Of a DNA stretch of 64,000 nucleotides, positions 37,494 through 45,923 are shown one piece after another; within the stretch, counting starts at the first letter, position 1; each line of letters starts with the position of its first letter. The notes beneath the pieces were generated by a model. The model did not search any database. It had not been told where the DNA came from and saw nothing but the letters and a program-made list of their open reading frames with translations. A program made the translations under genes and the position numbers. Source of the stretch: Shinella granuli (GTDB lineage Bacteria > Pseudomonadota > Alphaproteobacteria > Rhizobiales > Rhizobiaceae); the NCBI RefSeq assembly GCF_004341885.1, contig NZ_SLVX01000003.1, positions 186,001-250,000 on the forward strand, written 5' to 3'.

Positions 37494-38627
37494 TCAGATG
37501 ACGTAGGCCTTGAGCGGCTCGAAGCCGTTGAAGGCGACGGCCGAGTAGGTCGTCGTATAGGCGCCGGTGCCCTCGATCAGGACCTCGTCACCGATCGAAA
37601 GAGTGATCGGCAGCGGATACATGTTCTTCTCGTACATCACGTCGGCCGAATCGCAGGTCGGGCCGGCGAGCACGCAGGGCTCCATCGCATCCTGATCGCG
37701 CACGGTGCGGATCGGGTAGCGGATCGCCTCGTCCATGGTTTCGGCGAGACCGCCGAACTTGCCGATGTCGAGGAAGACCCAGCGGTGATTGTCGTTGTCG
37801 GACTTCTTCGAGACCAGAACGACTTCCGCCTTGATGACGCCCGCATTGCCGACCATGCCGCGGCCCGGCTCGATGATGGTTTCCGGGATCTGGTTGCCGA
37901 AGTGCTTCTTCAACGCGCCGAAGATCGCCTGGCCATAGGCTTCGGCGGAGGGCACGTCGCGCAGGTACTTCGTCGGGAAACCACCGCCCATGTTGACCAT
38001 CTTCAGCTCGATGCCCTGCTTGGCAAGCTGCACGAAGACGCGCTTGGCATCGGCAAGCGCCGAATCCCAAGCATCGAGCTTCGTCATCTGCGAGCCGACA
38101 TGGAACGACACGCCGTAGGACACCAGGCCGAGCTGGTGGGCGTAGACGAGCACGTCCACGGCCATCTGCGGCACGCAGCCGAACTTGCGCGACAGCGGCC
38201 ATTCGGCGCCTTCGCCATCGGTCAGCACGCGGCAGAACACGCGCGCGCCGGGCGCGGCACGGGAAATCTTCTCGACTTCCTCATGGCTGTCGACGGCGAA
38301 GAGCGAGACGCCGAGCGCATGCGCCTTGGCGACATCACGCTCCTTCTTGATCGTGTTGCCGAAGGAGATGCGGGAAGCGGTCGCGCCGGCATCGAGCGCC
38401 ATTTCGATCTCGGCGACGGACGCGCAATCGAAGTTGGAGCCCATGGAGGCGAGCAGGCGCAGGATCTCCGGCGCCGGGTTGGCCTTGACGGCATAGTAGA
38501 TGGCGCTGTCGGGCAGCGCGTGGCGGAAGGCCTTGAAATTGTCCCGCACGACATCGAGGTCGACCACGAGGCACGGGCCGTCGGGACGTCGGGTGTTCAG
38601 GAAGTCGATAATACGTGCAGAGGTCAT
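37494..38627 (-). CDS. odc: Ornithine/lysine decarboxylase (group IV, PLP-dependent)
   Basis: This enzyme decarboxylates ornithine to putrescine and starts polyamine synthesis; in this group lysine is often also used. The 377-residue protein has the PLP lysine K48 in YYAVKANP, the GGGFP loop, the EPGRGMVGNAGV phosphate-binding region, and C325 in GPTCDSADV at the dimer active site. The ATG at 38627 begins MTSARIIDFLNTRRP. The frame stays open 135 codons further upstream, but that stretch covers a structured leader and is not family-like. Confidence 0.95.
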   Translation of the reverse strand: MTSARIIDFLNTRRPDGPCLVVDLDVVRDNFKAFRHALPDSAIYYAVKANPAPEILRLLASMGSNFDCASVAEIEMALDAGATASRISFGNTIKKERDVAKAHALGVSLFAVDSHEEVEKISRAAPGARVFCRVLTDGEGAEWPLSRKFGCVPQMAVDVLVYAHQLGLVSYGVSFHVGSQMTKLDAWDSALADAKRVFVQLAKQGIELKMVNMGGGFPTKYLRDVPSAEAYGQAIFGALKKHFGNQIPETIIEPGRGMVGNAGVIKAEVVLVSKKSDNDNHRWVFLDIGKFGGLAETMDEAIRYPIRTVRDQDAMEPCVLAGPTCDSADVMYEKNMYPLPITLSIGDEVLIEGTGAYTTTYSAVAFNGFEPLKAYVI

Positions 38628-39070
38628 CTCGGTATTCCCCATATCCAGGTTGCTCCGGGAAACCCCGGAGGACAAAGGGCAGAATGCAGGCACGCTCTGG
38701 AACCAGCCGGTGGAGACCCCGGAACCAAGCATGCGCATCATGCGCGAACGGTGAACCGAAGCCCGCCTAGGCTTCAATTCGGCTTTGTCTGCCATGGATT
38801 GGCGGGAGAACCCGACCGCACGTCCGGCAATGAAGGTGTGCCTCTTCAGTAACCCCGGCTGTTGGAAAGCCGGCAGACACCAGAAAGGCCCGCACCGTCG
38901 TTGCTTCAAGATGTCCTCGCTCTTCCGGTTGGCCGGAGAAACGACTGGAGGGGTTAATTCCAGGTACCTTACCGATTTCCTCACCAATTCGAGGGTCGGC
39001 GGACACCCACAGGCACGTGCGACTTTGGGCAAGGCGGGAGATAAGAAGAATCGCTGTCGTAATCAAGAGG
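38628..39070 (-). promoter_or_regulatory. Long structured leader of odc, candidate speF RNA element
   Basis: The decarboxylase is preceded by a long non-coding leader. Visible hairpins on the transcribed strand include CTCCGGG/CCCGGAG (38653-38670, 26 bases before the ATG), GAAGCC/GGCTTC (38758-38775) and CCGGCT/AGCCGG (38855-38873). The speF RNA motif was described upstream of alphaproteobacterial ornithine decarboxylase genes, so this position fits it. A covariance-model match was not tested. Confidence 0.55.
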
Positions 39071-39187
39071 TTTTTTGCGAAATGCTATTGAAAATATTCC
39101 GGCAGCCACGACATTCGCCGGACTGGTTTTCTAGAGAATGCTGATAACGCACCGGCCACCGTTTCGGCCGCAGCCGAATGGGGACAC

Positions 39188-40093
39188 ATGGATACTCTGA
39201 CCCGAATTCGCGCCTTCATCGACGTCGTCGACGCCGAAGGCTTTTCCGCCGCCTCCCGCAAGACCGGCCGCTCCAAGGCGCTGCTGTCGAAATATGTGCG
39301 CGAACTGGAAGACGAGCTCGGCACGCTCCTCCTCAACCGCACGACCCGCCAGTTCTCGATGACCGAGGCCGGCCATACCTACTATCGCACCGCCTCCGAC
39401 ATCCTGAAGGAGATCGACAACCTTGCCGATCTCGTGCGCGAGAAGAACACGGACCTGCGCGGCAAGCTGAAAGTCTCCGCCCCGCGCACCTTCGTCGACG
39501 CCGATATCGGCCAGTCGCTCATCGATTTCGGCAAGGAGCATCCGGAACTCTCGCTGGAAATCATCTCGGACGACCGTTTCGTCGATCTCGTCGAGGAAGG
39601 CTTCGACGTCGCCGTCCGCATCACACGGCTCGAGGATTCCGCCCTCATCGCGCGCAAGCTCGGCGACTTCTACCTGAAGATCTGCGTCAGCGAGGAATTT
39701 CTCGAACGGGTCGGCCCGATCAACCATCCAAGCGACCTCGCCCGCCTGCCCTGCATCATCGACACCAATGGCAAGTCGCACAGCAACTGGCGCTTCATCG
39801 ACGAGAAGGGCACGGGCTTTTCCGTGCCGGTCGGCGGCCATATAGAGGTGAACAGCCCGACGGCGGCGGTGCGCGCGGCAGCGAGCGGCCTCGGCGTCGC
39901 GCAGGTGCCGGCCTTCATCGCCCGCCATTGCCTCGACAACGGCAAGATCGTCTCGATCCTGGAGGATTACCTGCCGACGGACCGCGGCATCTACGCGATC
40001 TATCCGCACCGCCGCTACCTGCCGGCGAAGGTGCGCACCTTCGTCGACTTCCTGCACGGCTGGTTCCGCCGCAATCCCGGCATCGAGGCTTGA
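39188..40093 (+). CDS. LysR-family transcriptional regulator
   Basis: A 301-residue regulator of the CrgA/AaeR-like LysR group. The HTH is at about 4-63 (TRIRAFIDVVDAEGFSAASR, KALLSKYVRELEDELGTLLLNRTTR), followed by an effector-binding domain starting LRGKLKVSAPRTF. It is divergent from the odc leader and could act on it or on another target. The start at 39188 was the only one giving the full HTH. Confidence 0.92.
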   Translation: MDTLTRIRAFIDVVDAEGFSAASRKTGRSKALLSKYVRELEDELGTLLLNRTTRQFSMTEAGHTYYRTASDILKEIDNLADLVREKNTDLRGKLKVSAPRTFVDADIGQSLIDFGKEHPELSLEIISDDRFVDLVEEGFDVAVRITRLEDSALIARKLGDFYLKICVSEEFLERVGPINHPSDLARLPCIIDTNGKSHSNWRFIDEKGTGFSVPVGGHIEVNSPTAAVRAAASGLGVAQVPAFIARHCLDNGKIVSILEDYLPTDRGIYAIYPHRRYLPAKVRTFVDFLHGWFRRNPGIEA

Positions 40094-40180
40094 GGCGACC
40101 GGGCGAAGGTCCCAATTCCGACCCATTTGCGTTACATTCAACCGGTCGATTCTGAACGCCGCCGCGAGAGGACATACCCC

Positions 40181-40822
40181 ATGCGCTTCCTCCCCCTCCT
40201 CGTTGCCGGAGCAGCCATCATCGCCCCGGCTGCGGCCCTCGCCCATCCGCATATCTTCGCGGAGGCGCGGCTGGAGGTGGTGGCCGGCGAGGACGGCACG
40301 GTCAGCGAATTGCGCAATGTCTGGCGCTTCGACGAGATGTTCTCGGCCAGCGTCGTGATGGACTTCGACAAGAACAGCAATGCCGAACTCGACCCGGACG
40401 AACTGGCGGAAGTCGGCCAGACCGTGCTCGAATCGCTGGAAGAGTTCAGCTACTACACGACGATCACCGAGGATGGCAAAACCATCAAGGTCGCCAAGCC
40501 CGACGCGATCAACGTCGACTACAAGGACGGCCAGCTCCTGATGTTCTTCACCGTCAAGCCGGGCGAGACCATGCCGCTCAAGGGCACGCTCACCTTCGGC
40601 GTCTACGATCCCACCATGTACGCCGCGATGGACTTCGCCTCGGATGACGACCTCATCGCCGTCGGCGACAAGTTCGCCGCCTGCAAGCGGGCCGTCGTGC
40701 GGCCGGACCCGGACGAGGTGCTCGCCCAGAACCAGGACAGCCTGACGGAAGCCTTCTTCAACGACCCGGCCGGCACCGACATGTCGAAACTCTTCGCCAC
40801 CCGTCTGGAGCTGACATGCTGA
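40181..40822 (+). CDS. DUF1007-family periplasmic protein
   Basis: A 213-residue exported protein with a signal peptide (MRFLPLLVAGAAIIAPAAALA) followed by the family hallmark HPHIFAEARLEV. DFDKNSNAELDPDELAE resembles an EF-hand-like acidic loop. DUF1007 proteins are regularly encoded with RcnA/NiCoT-type transporters, as here: the next gene starts seven bases inside this one. Metal delivery to the transporter is inferred from this pairing. A ribosome site AGAGGA precedes the ATG. Confidence 0.85.
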   Translation: MRFLPLLVAGAAIIAPAAALAHPHIFAEARLEVVAGEDGTVSELRNVWRFDEMFSASVVMDFDKNSNAELDPDELAEVGQTVLESLEEFSYYTTITEDGKTIKVAKPDAINVDYKDGQLLMFFTVKPGETMPLKGTLTFGVYDPTMYAAMDFASDDDLIAVGDKFAACKRAVVRPDPDEVLAQNQDSLTEAFFNDPAGTDMSKLFATRLELTC

Positions 40823-41823
40823 CCCGCAGCCGGGCTCTCGCCCTTCTCACGCTGACGCTCGTAATCGCCGCGACCGCCGGCCTTGCCCACGCCCAGTCGC
40901 CGCTCGGTATCGGCTCGGCCGAACCCGGCTTCAACACGACGGGCACCTTCGGCAGCCTGTTCGGCTGGATCAACGCGCAGCAGCAGGGCTTCTACCGCGC
41001 CATGACCGGCGCACTGAAGGAGATGCGCGAAAATCCCTGGGCAGCCTCGACGCTGGTCGGCCTCTCCTTCGCCTACGGCGTCTTCCATGCCGCCGGCCCC
41101 GGCCACGGCAAGGCCGTCATCTCCTCCTACATGCTGGCGAACGAGATAGAGTTGAAGCGCGGCGTCTTGCTCTCCTTCCTTTCCTCGATCCTGCAGGGCA
41201 TCGTCGCCATCCTGCTCGTCGGCGCGGCCTATCTCTTCCTGCGCGGCACCACGGTCTCGATGACCGATGCCACCCGCGCGCTCGAAATCGGCAGCTATGC
41301 CCTCATCGCCCTTTTCGGCGCCTGGCTGCTCTTCAGGAAGCTGCGGCCGGCGGAACGCCGGGCCTCGGCGCTCGGCGCACAGGCGGTCGAGGTGCACGAT
41401 CATGGCCACCATGGCCATGCGCATCACCACCACCATGCCGGTGAAATCTGCTCGACCTGCGGCCATGCCCATGCGCCGGATCCCTCGCTGCTGAAGGGCG
41501 AGCGCTTTGCGCTGCGCGAGGCCTGGTCGGCCATCGTCGCCGTGGGCCTCAGGCCCTGCTCGGGCGCGCTGATCGTGCTCAGCTTCGCGCTTCTGAACGG
41601 CCTCTATCTGGGCGGCGTACTCGCCGTCGTCGCCATGTCGATCGGCACGGCCATCACCGTTTCCATCCTCGCCACCCTCGCCGTCACGGCCAAGGGCGCG
41701 GCCGTGCGTTTCGCCGGCAACGGCTCGGCGGCCGCCCGCGTCGGCAGCGCCATCGAGATCGGCGGCGCCGCGCTGGTCATGGTGCTGGGACTGCTGCTGC
41801 TCGGCGCCGCGCTGCAGGGCTGA
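40816..41823 (+). CDS. Nickel/cobalt transporter, RcnA/NiCoT-like
   Basis: A 335-residue membrane protein with a signal-like first segment and about six further helices. The motif HAAGPGHGKAV in the first core helix and GLRPCSGALIVLSFAL in the second are the metal-path signatures. Between them is a His/Cys-rich loop (HDHGHHGHAHHHHHAGE, CSTCGHAHAP). Direction (export or import) cannot be read from sequence, though RcnA-like members export nickel and cobalt. Overlaps the DUF1007 gene. Confidence 0.88.
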   Translation: MLTRSRALALLTLTLVIAATAGLAHAQSPLGIGSAEPGFNTTGTFGSLFGWINAQQQGFYRAMTGALKEMRENPWAASTLVGLSFAYGVFHAAGPGHGKAVISSYMLANEIELKRGVLLSFLSSILQGIVAILLVGAAYLFLRGTTVSMTDATRALEIGSYALIALFGAWLLFRKLRPAERRASALGAQAVEVHDHGHHGHAHHHHHAGEICSTCGHAHAPDPSLLKGERFALREAWSAIVAVGLRPCSGALIVLSFALLNGLYLGGVLAVVAMSIGTAITVSILATLAVTAKGAAVRFAGNGSAAARVGSAIEIGGAALVMVLGLLLLGAALQG

Positions 41824-41832
41824 GACGGCGCG

Positions 41833-42045
41833 CTAATTGCCACGGCTGCGCTGGTAGCGCGCCCGGAGCCAGAAGAGCAGGAAGAAGCCGAGCACGAGCA
41901 GCGTGCCGAAGACGCCCGCCAGCCACGGCGAGACGTCGCCGAGCGCGATCATCACGCTCGGCAGGAAATAGAACACCACGCCCGTTCCGAGCAGGATGAA
42001 GAGCGCGGCCAGCGCCGGCGACTTGCCCTTGCGCTCCCCGCTCAT
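41833..42045 (-). CDS. Small membrane protein of unknown function
   Basis: A 70-residue protein with two hydrophobic segments (ALAALFILLGTGVVFYFLP and WLAGVFGTLLVLGFFLLFWL) and a basic tail RARYQRSRGN. It overlaps the upstream GNAT gene as ATGA, so it is translated by coupling, and ends nine bases from the convergent transporter. No family recognised. The start was set by the overlap and by the loss of meaning upstream. Confidence 0.68.
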   Translation of the reverse strand: MSGERKGKSPALAALFILLGTGVVFYFLPSVMIALGDVSPWLAGVFGTLLVLGFFLLFWLRARYQRSRGN

Positions 42046-42731
42046 GCCGCGCCCGCCTTGATCTCGGCGCGGATGTCTTCGAGGCGACATTTCTGCTGGC
42101 CGCCGGCATCGAAATTGTCGGGCGAGAGCCAGGCGTCGAAGGCCTTGGCAAGAACAGGCCATTCGCCGTCGATGATCGAGAACCAGGCGGTGTCGCGGTT
42201 CTCGCCCTTGGACAGCATGTGCTGGCGGAAGACACCCTCGAAGGTGAAGCCGAGGCGGGTGGCGGTGCGCTTGCTGGCCGCGTTGCCGTTGTGGCATTTC
42301 CACTCGTAGCGGCGATAGCCGAGGTCCTCGAAGACGTGCTTGGCGAGCAGGTACTGCGCCTCGGTGGAAAGCGGCGAGCGGGACATGCCGCCGCCATGGG
42401 CGATGCCGCCGATCTCGACCACGCCGTTCGCCGGGTCCGGCCGCATGTAATGCGCCATGCCGACGACCTTGCCGGCCGCCTTGTCGATGATGACCTCGCG
42501 CACCCAGCCGGACTTGATGACCGATTCCGACCAGGCATCGAAATCCTCGATACCGGCAAAATCGGCCTGCGTGAAATAGCGCAGCAGCGGATTGATCTGC
42601 ATGCCGCCGAACGCATCCCAGAGCGCCTGGAGATGTTTCGCGCGCTCATAGGGCTCCAGACGCACGGTGCGCCCTTCGAGGGCGACGGGCGACGGGGCCG
42701 GGCACCCTTTCCAGTCTTTGAGATCGCGCAT
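42042..42731 (-). CDS. GNAT N-acetyltransferase, RimJ/RimL-like
   Basis: A 229-residue acetyltransferase. GRTVRLEPYERAKHLQALWDA begins the domain, GVVEIGGIAHGGGMSRSPLSTEA sits at the acetyl-CoA site, and WKCHNGNAASKRTATRLGFTFEG is the RimJ/RimL C-terminal signature. It is coupled to the small membrane protein by ATGA. Substrate is not evident. Confidence 0.88.
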   Translation of the reverse strand: MRDLKDWKGCPAPSPVALEGRTVRLEPYERAKHLQALWDAFGGMQINPLLRYFTQADFAGIEDFDAWSESVIKSGWVREVIIDKAAGKVVGMAHYMRPDPANGVVEIGGIAHGGGMSRSPLSTEAQYLLAKHVFEDLGYRRYEWKCHNGNAASKRTATRLGFTFEGVFRQHMLSKGENRDTAWFSIIDGEWPVLAKAFDAWLSPDNFDAGGQQKCRLEDIRAEIKAGAA

Positions 42732-42796
42732 GAGAATTCTCCTTCGGTCTTGCCGAAGGGATAGAGCAGGCGCCCTGCCCGCGCAATGCGCAAAAC

Positions 42797-42821
42797 GGGG
42801 AGCGGCGTTCGGCCGCTCCCC
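42797..42821 (-). terminator. Rho-independent terminator of the TerB-like gene
   Basis: GGGGAGCGGC (42797-42806) pairs perfectly with GCCGCTCCCC (42812-42821) around GTTCG, followed on the minus strand by GTTTTG. It starts eight bases after the stop of the minus-strand gene. Confidence 0.75.
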
Positions 42822-42829
42822 CGAAAGGT

Positions 42830-43522
42830 TCAGACGGTGGCGGCGGAAACCGTCGCCTCGATATGGTCGACCAGTGCGTCCGGCAGACCGAGGCGGCCGG
42901 CGAGCAGATCGAGGTAACCGCGTTCAGCACGCGACTTCGGCTCGATGGCGAGGCGCGAGGCGGTGTAGAGCTCGACGCGCTGCTCCTCGGTCTTGGCCGC
43001 GGCGATGATCGCGTCGAGATCGACCGGGTTGGCAAGCTCATCCTCAAGGAACTGCGCCGCGTCGGCGCCAAGGCCGGAGACCTTCAGCTTGTCCATGATG
43101 CGGGCGCGCTCGGCCTCATCAATATGGCCGTCGGCACGCGAGGCGGCAATCATGGCGCGCACGAGGATGAGGGCGAAATCGGTGCTGACGGCCTCGGGAT
43201 GGAAACCGGAATCGGTCGGCGGCGGCAAGAGTTCCGGTGTCGCGCCCTGCGTGGTCTCGACCGGGTTCTGGCCGGACTTGTAGTTCTTGTAGGCCTGGTA
43301 GCCGAGGCCGGCGATGGCGGCGAGGCTGCCGAGCTTGAGCGCGGAACCGGCGACCTTGCGCCCGCCATCCGTTCCGAGCAGGACGCCGGCAATCGCAATG
43401 GTGGCAAGCGGGTTGTCCTTGGCGAGCTGCGTCACCTGGCCGGCGCGGTCGCGCACGGACCCGCCGGCGCCGGGCACCTGCGAACCGAGGAACTGGTCAA
43501 GCAACTTCTTGGCGTCAAACAT
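42830..43522 (-). CDS. DUF533/TerB-like protein
   Basis: A 230-residue protein of the YebE/DUF533 group. MFDAKKLLDQFLG opens it; a glycine-rich hydrophobic segment (LATIAIAGVLLGTDGGRKVAGSALKLG) may associate with membrane; the C-terminal 130 residues form a TerB-like helical domain with the acidic ADGHIDEAERARI loop. Cellular role is unknown; some members respond to envelope stress. The start at 43522 was preferred to a longer frame. Confidence 0.82.
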   Translation of the reverse strand: MFDAKKLLDQFLGSQVPGAGGSVRDRAGQVTQLAKDNPLATIAIAGVLLGTDGGRKVAGSALKLGSLAAIAGLGYQAYKNYKSGQNPVETTQGATPELLPPPTDSGFHPEAVSTDFALILVRAMIAASRADGHIDEAERARIMDKLKVSGLGADAAQFLEDELANPVDLDAIIAAAKTEEQRVELYTASRLAIEPKSRAERGYLDLLAGRLGLPDALVDHIEATVSAATV

Positions 43523-43657
43523 GGGCGGTCTCCGTTTCGCTTGTTCTCTTGTCATCGCAAGGGCCGACAGCAAGGCAAGATAGGAATGCACGACCGCAAT
43601 TACAAACGCATAACGGGCGACCAAGGGCCGCCCGTCTGCAAATCCGCTGAACCTGCC

Positions 43658-44296
43658 TCAGCCCTTCAGCGCCGCCGCTTCCGCGGCGAGCTTCGTGATG
43701 CCCGCCCAGTCGCCCTTGGCGACGAGGTCCTTCGGCGCCACCCAGGAACCGCCGACACAGACGACATTGGGGAGCGAGAGATAGTCGCGGGCATTGGCAA
43801 GCGAAATGCCGCCCGTCGGGCAGAACAGCGTGCCGGCGAGCGGCGAGGACAGCGACTTCAGGTAGGCGACGCCGCCGGCCTGCTCGGCGGGGAAGAACTT
43901 CAGCACCTGGTAGCCCTCCTCGCGAAGGCCCATGACCTCGCTGGCGGTGGCGGCGCCCGGCAGCAGGGGGATATCACTGTCGGCGGCCGCGTCGATCAGC
44001 TCCTGCGTCGTGCCGGGGCTGACGATGAACTGCGAGCCGGCCTCGACGGCCGCCTCGAACTGCGCCGCGTTGAGGATCGTGCCGGCACCGGCGACGGCGC
44101 CCTCGACCTCGTTGGCGACAGCGCGGATCGCCTCCAGCGCGGCGGGCGTGCGCAGCGTGATCTCAATGGCCTTGAGGCCGCCTGCCACCAGCGCGCGCGC
44201 CAGCGGAACGGCGCTCGAAAGGTCATCGATGACCAGCACCGGCACGACCGGCTGCAGCTTCAGGACGGAAAGGAGCTTGGCGTTCTTCTCGCTCAT
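43658..44296 (-). CDS. eda: KDPG/KHG aldolase
   Basis: Eda cleaves 2-keto-3-deoxy-6-phosphogluconate to pyruvate and glyceraldehyde-3-phosphate, the last Entner-Doudoroff step, and can act on 4-hydroxy-2-oxoglutarate. The 212-residue protein has E45 in IEITLRTP and the Schiff-base lysine K133 in [14 protein letters not shown] binds the phosphate. It stands alone here, without edd or zwf. The ATG at 44296 is preceded by a short AT-rich gap shared with the divergent CYTH gene. Confidence 0.94.
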   Translation of the reverse strand: MSEKNAKLLSVLKLQPVVPVLVIDDLSSAVPLARALVAGGLKAIEITLRTPAALEAIRAVANEVEGAVAGAGTILNAAQFEAAVEAGSQFIVSPGTTQELIDAAADSDIPLLPGAATASEVMGLREEGYQVLKFFPAEQAGGVAYLKSLSSPLAGTLFCPTGGISLANARDYLSLPNVVCVGGSWVAPKDLVAKGDWAGITKLAAEAAALKG

Positions 44297-44449
44297 GGCA
44301 CGACCTTTTAAAACGATTGAATTGTGACCCGAATAGCGCGTCTGCGACGTCGTGTCGAGCCTAAAGCATGAAGGCTTCTCTTGTCATGACAGACTTATCG
44401 TGTAGTGTTTCCCTCGCCCAAGCCCATCTCCAACAGCGAAAGCGAGCCT

Positions 44450-44935
44450 ATGGCGAAAGAGATCGAGCGGAAGTTTCTGGTATCGGGCCAACGGTGGCGC
44501 ACCTTCGCAGACGAAGGAATCGCCATACGGCAAGCCTACATTGTGGCCCAGGACGACCGATCGCTGCGGGTCCGCATCTACGGCAACGGGCAGGCACGCA
44601 TTACCCTCAAGGTCGGCCATACCGCGCTGGTGCGCGATGAATACGAATTCGAGATCGACCGCGACGAGGCCGAGGACATGCTGCGCCATGCCATCGGCAA
44701 TGTCATCCGGAAAGTCCGCTACAAGGTACCGCACGAGGGCCACATCTGGGAAGTCGACGTCTATGAAGGCGTCCATCGCGGGCTTGTGATCGCCGAGGTG
44801 GAGCTTGCCTCGATCCATGACGAACCGGAGCTGCCCAACTGGGTGGGGCGGGAAGTGACGGGCGAAAGCCAGTATTCCAACCAGTCCATGGCACTCGGCA
44901 TCAGTGAAGGCGCGCGGCTGCACCAGCTTGCCTGA
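44450..44935 (+). CDS. CYTH-domain phosphatase
   Basis: A 161-residue protein with the CYTH tunnel fold, whose members hydrolyse inorganic triphosphate or thiamine triphosphate. The signature ExExK is E4, E6 and K8 of MAKEIERKFLV; RVRIYGNGQARITLK and YEFEIDRDEAEDML continue the barrel. The start at 44450 was set by the signature. The gene is followed 49 bases later by trhO. Confidence 0.88.
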   Translation: MAKEIERKFLVSGQRWRTFADEGIAIRQAYIVAQDDRSLRVRIYGNGQARITLKVGHTALVRDEYEFEIDRDEAEDMLRHAIGNVIRKVRYKVPHEGHIWEVDVYEGVHRGLVIAEVELASIHDEPELPNWVGREVTGESQYSNQSMALGISEGARLHQLA

Positions 44936-44984
44936 GCCGCTGCGCCGCATTGCCTGAAATGCGGCAAGGTTGTATGTGGCGGCC

Positions 44985-45923
44985 ATGACCCAAGAGATTT
45001 CTTCGCCCGTCCCGGCCAGCGGCTTCCTTGTCGCCGCGCTCTATCATTTCGTCTCGGTTCCGCGCTTTGCCAAGTTGCGCGCGCCCTTGCAGGCGCTCTG
45101 CGAGGAGAACGGCGTGCGCGGCACGCTGCTGCTCGCCCATGAGGGCATCAACGGCACGATCGCCGGCCCCGCCGATGGCATCCGCCGGGTGCTCGCCTTC
45201 CTGCGCAGCCAGCCGGAATTTGCCGCGCTGGAGCACAAGGAGAGCCATGCGGGCGAGATGCCCTTCCTGCGCATGAAGGTGCGGCTGAAGAAGGAGATCG
45301 TCACCATGGGCGTCGAGGACATCGACCCCACGCGCTCCGTCGGCACCTATGTGGCGCCTGAGGACTGGAACGCGCTGATCTCCGATCCCGAGACGATCGT
45401 CATCGACACGCGCAACGATTACGAGACGGCGATCGGCATGTTCAAGGGCGCGGTCGATCCGAACACGAAGACATTCCGCGAGTTCCCGGACTGGGTGCGG
45501 AGCAATACCGGCCTGCACAACAAGCCGAAGATCGCCATGTACTGCACCGGCGGCATCCGCTGCGAGAAGGCGACCGCCTTCATGAAAGAGCAGGGCTTCG
45601 ACAAGGTCTACCATCTCAAGGGCGGCATCCTGAAATATCTCGAAGAGGTGCCGGCGCAGGACAGCCTCTGGGAAGGCGCCTGCTTCGTCTTCGATGAGCG
45701 CGTCTCCGTTCTGCACGGCCTGGAAGAGGGCGAGCACAAGCTCTGCCGCGCCTGCCGCCATCCGTTGACCGCGGAAGAGATCGCCTCGCCGCTCTACGAG
45801 GCCGGCGTCTCCTGCCCGCATTGCCATGCGACGCGCAGCGAGGAGGATCGCCTGCGCTTCCGCCAACGGCAGATGCAGATGGATCTTGCAAGGAAGCGCG
45901 GCGAACGCCACCTCGGCAAATAG
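44985..45923 (+). CDS. trhO: Oxygen-dependent tRNA uridine-34 hydroxylase TrhO
   Basis: TrhO (YceA) makes 5-hydroxyuridine at the wobble position of tRNAs. The 312-residue protein has an N-terminal acylphosphatase-like region ([24 protein letters not shown]) and a rhodanese domain with C187 and C193 in [18 protein letters not shown] and CPHCHA near the C-terminus form a putative zinc site. ATG 44985 was preferred to a TTG at 44970. The stop codon touches that of the convergent GGDEF-EAL gene with no base between. Confidence 0.9.
   Translation: MTQEISSPVPASGFLVAALYHFVSVPRFAKLRAPLQALCEENGVRGTLLLAHEGINGTIAGPADGIRRVLAFLRSQPEFAALEHKESHAGEMPFLRMKVRLKKEIVTMGVEDIDPTRSVGTYVAPEDWNALISDPETIVIDTRNDYETAIGMFKGAVDPNTKTFREFPDWVRSNTGLHNKPKIAMYCTGGIRCEKATAFMKEQGFDKVYHLKGGILKYLEEVPAQDSLWEGACFVFDERVSVLHGLEEGEHKLCRACRHPLTAEEIASPLYEAGVSCPHCHATRSEEDRLRFRQRQMQMDLARKRGERHLGK

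Noticed and set aside
37494-39032. Ornithine decarboxylase with a 135-residue N-terminal extension
   Set aside because: The frame is open upstream, but the extension covers hairpins of a leader RNA, has no resemblance to the family, and the family N-terminus begins at 38627.
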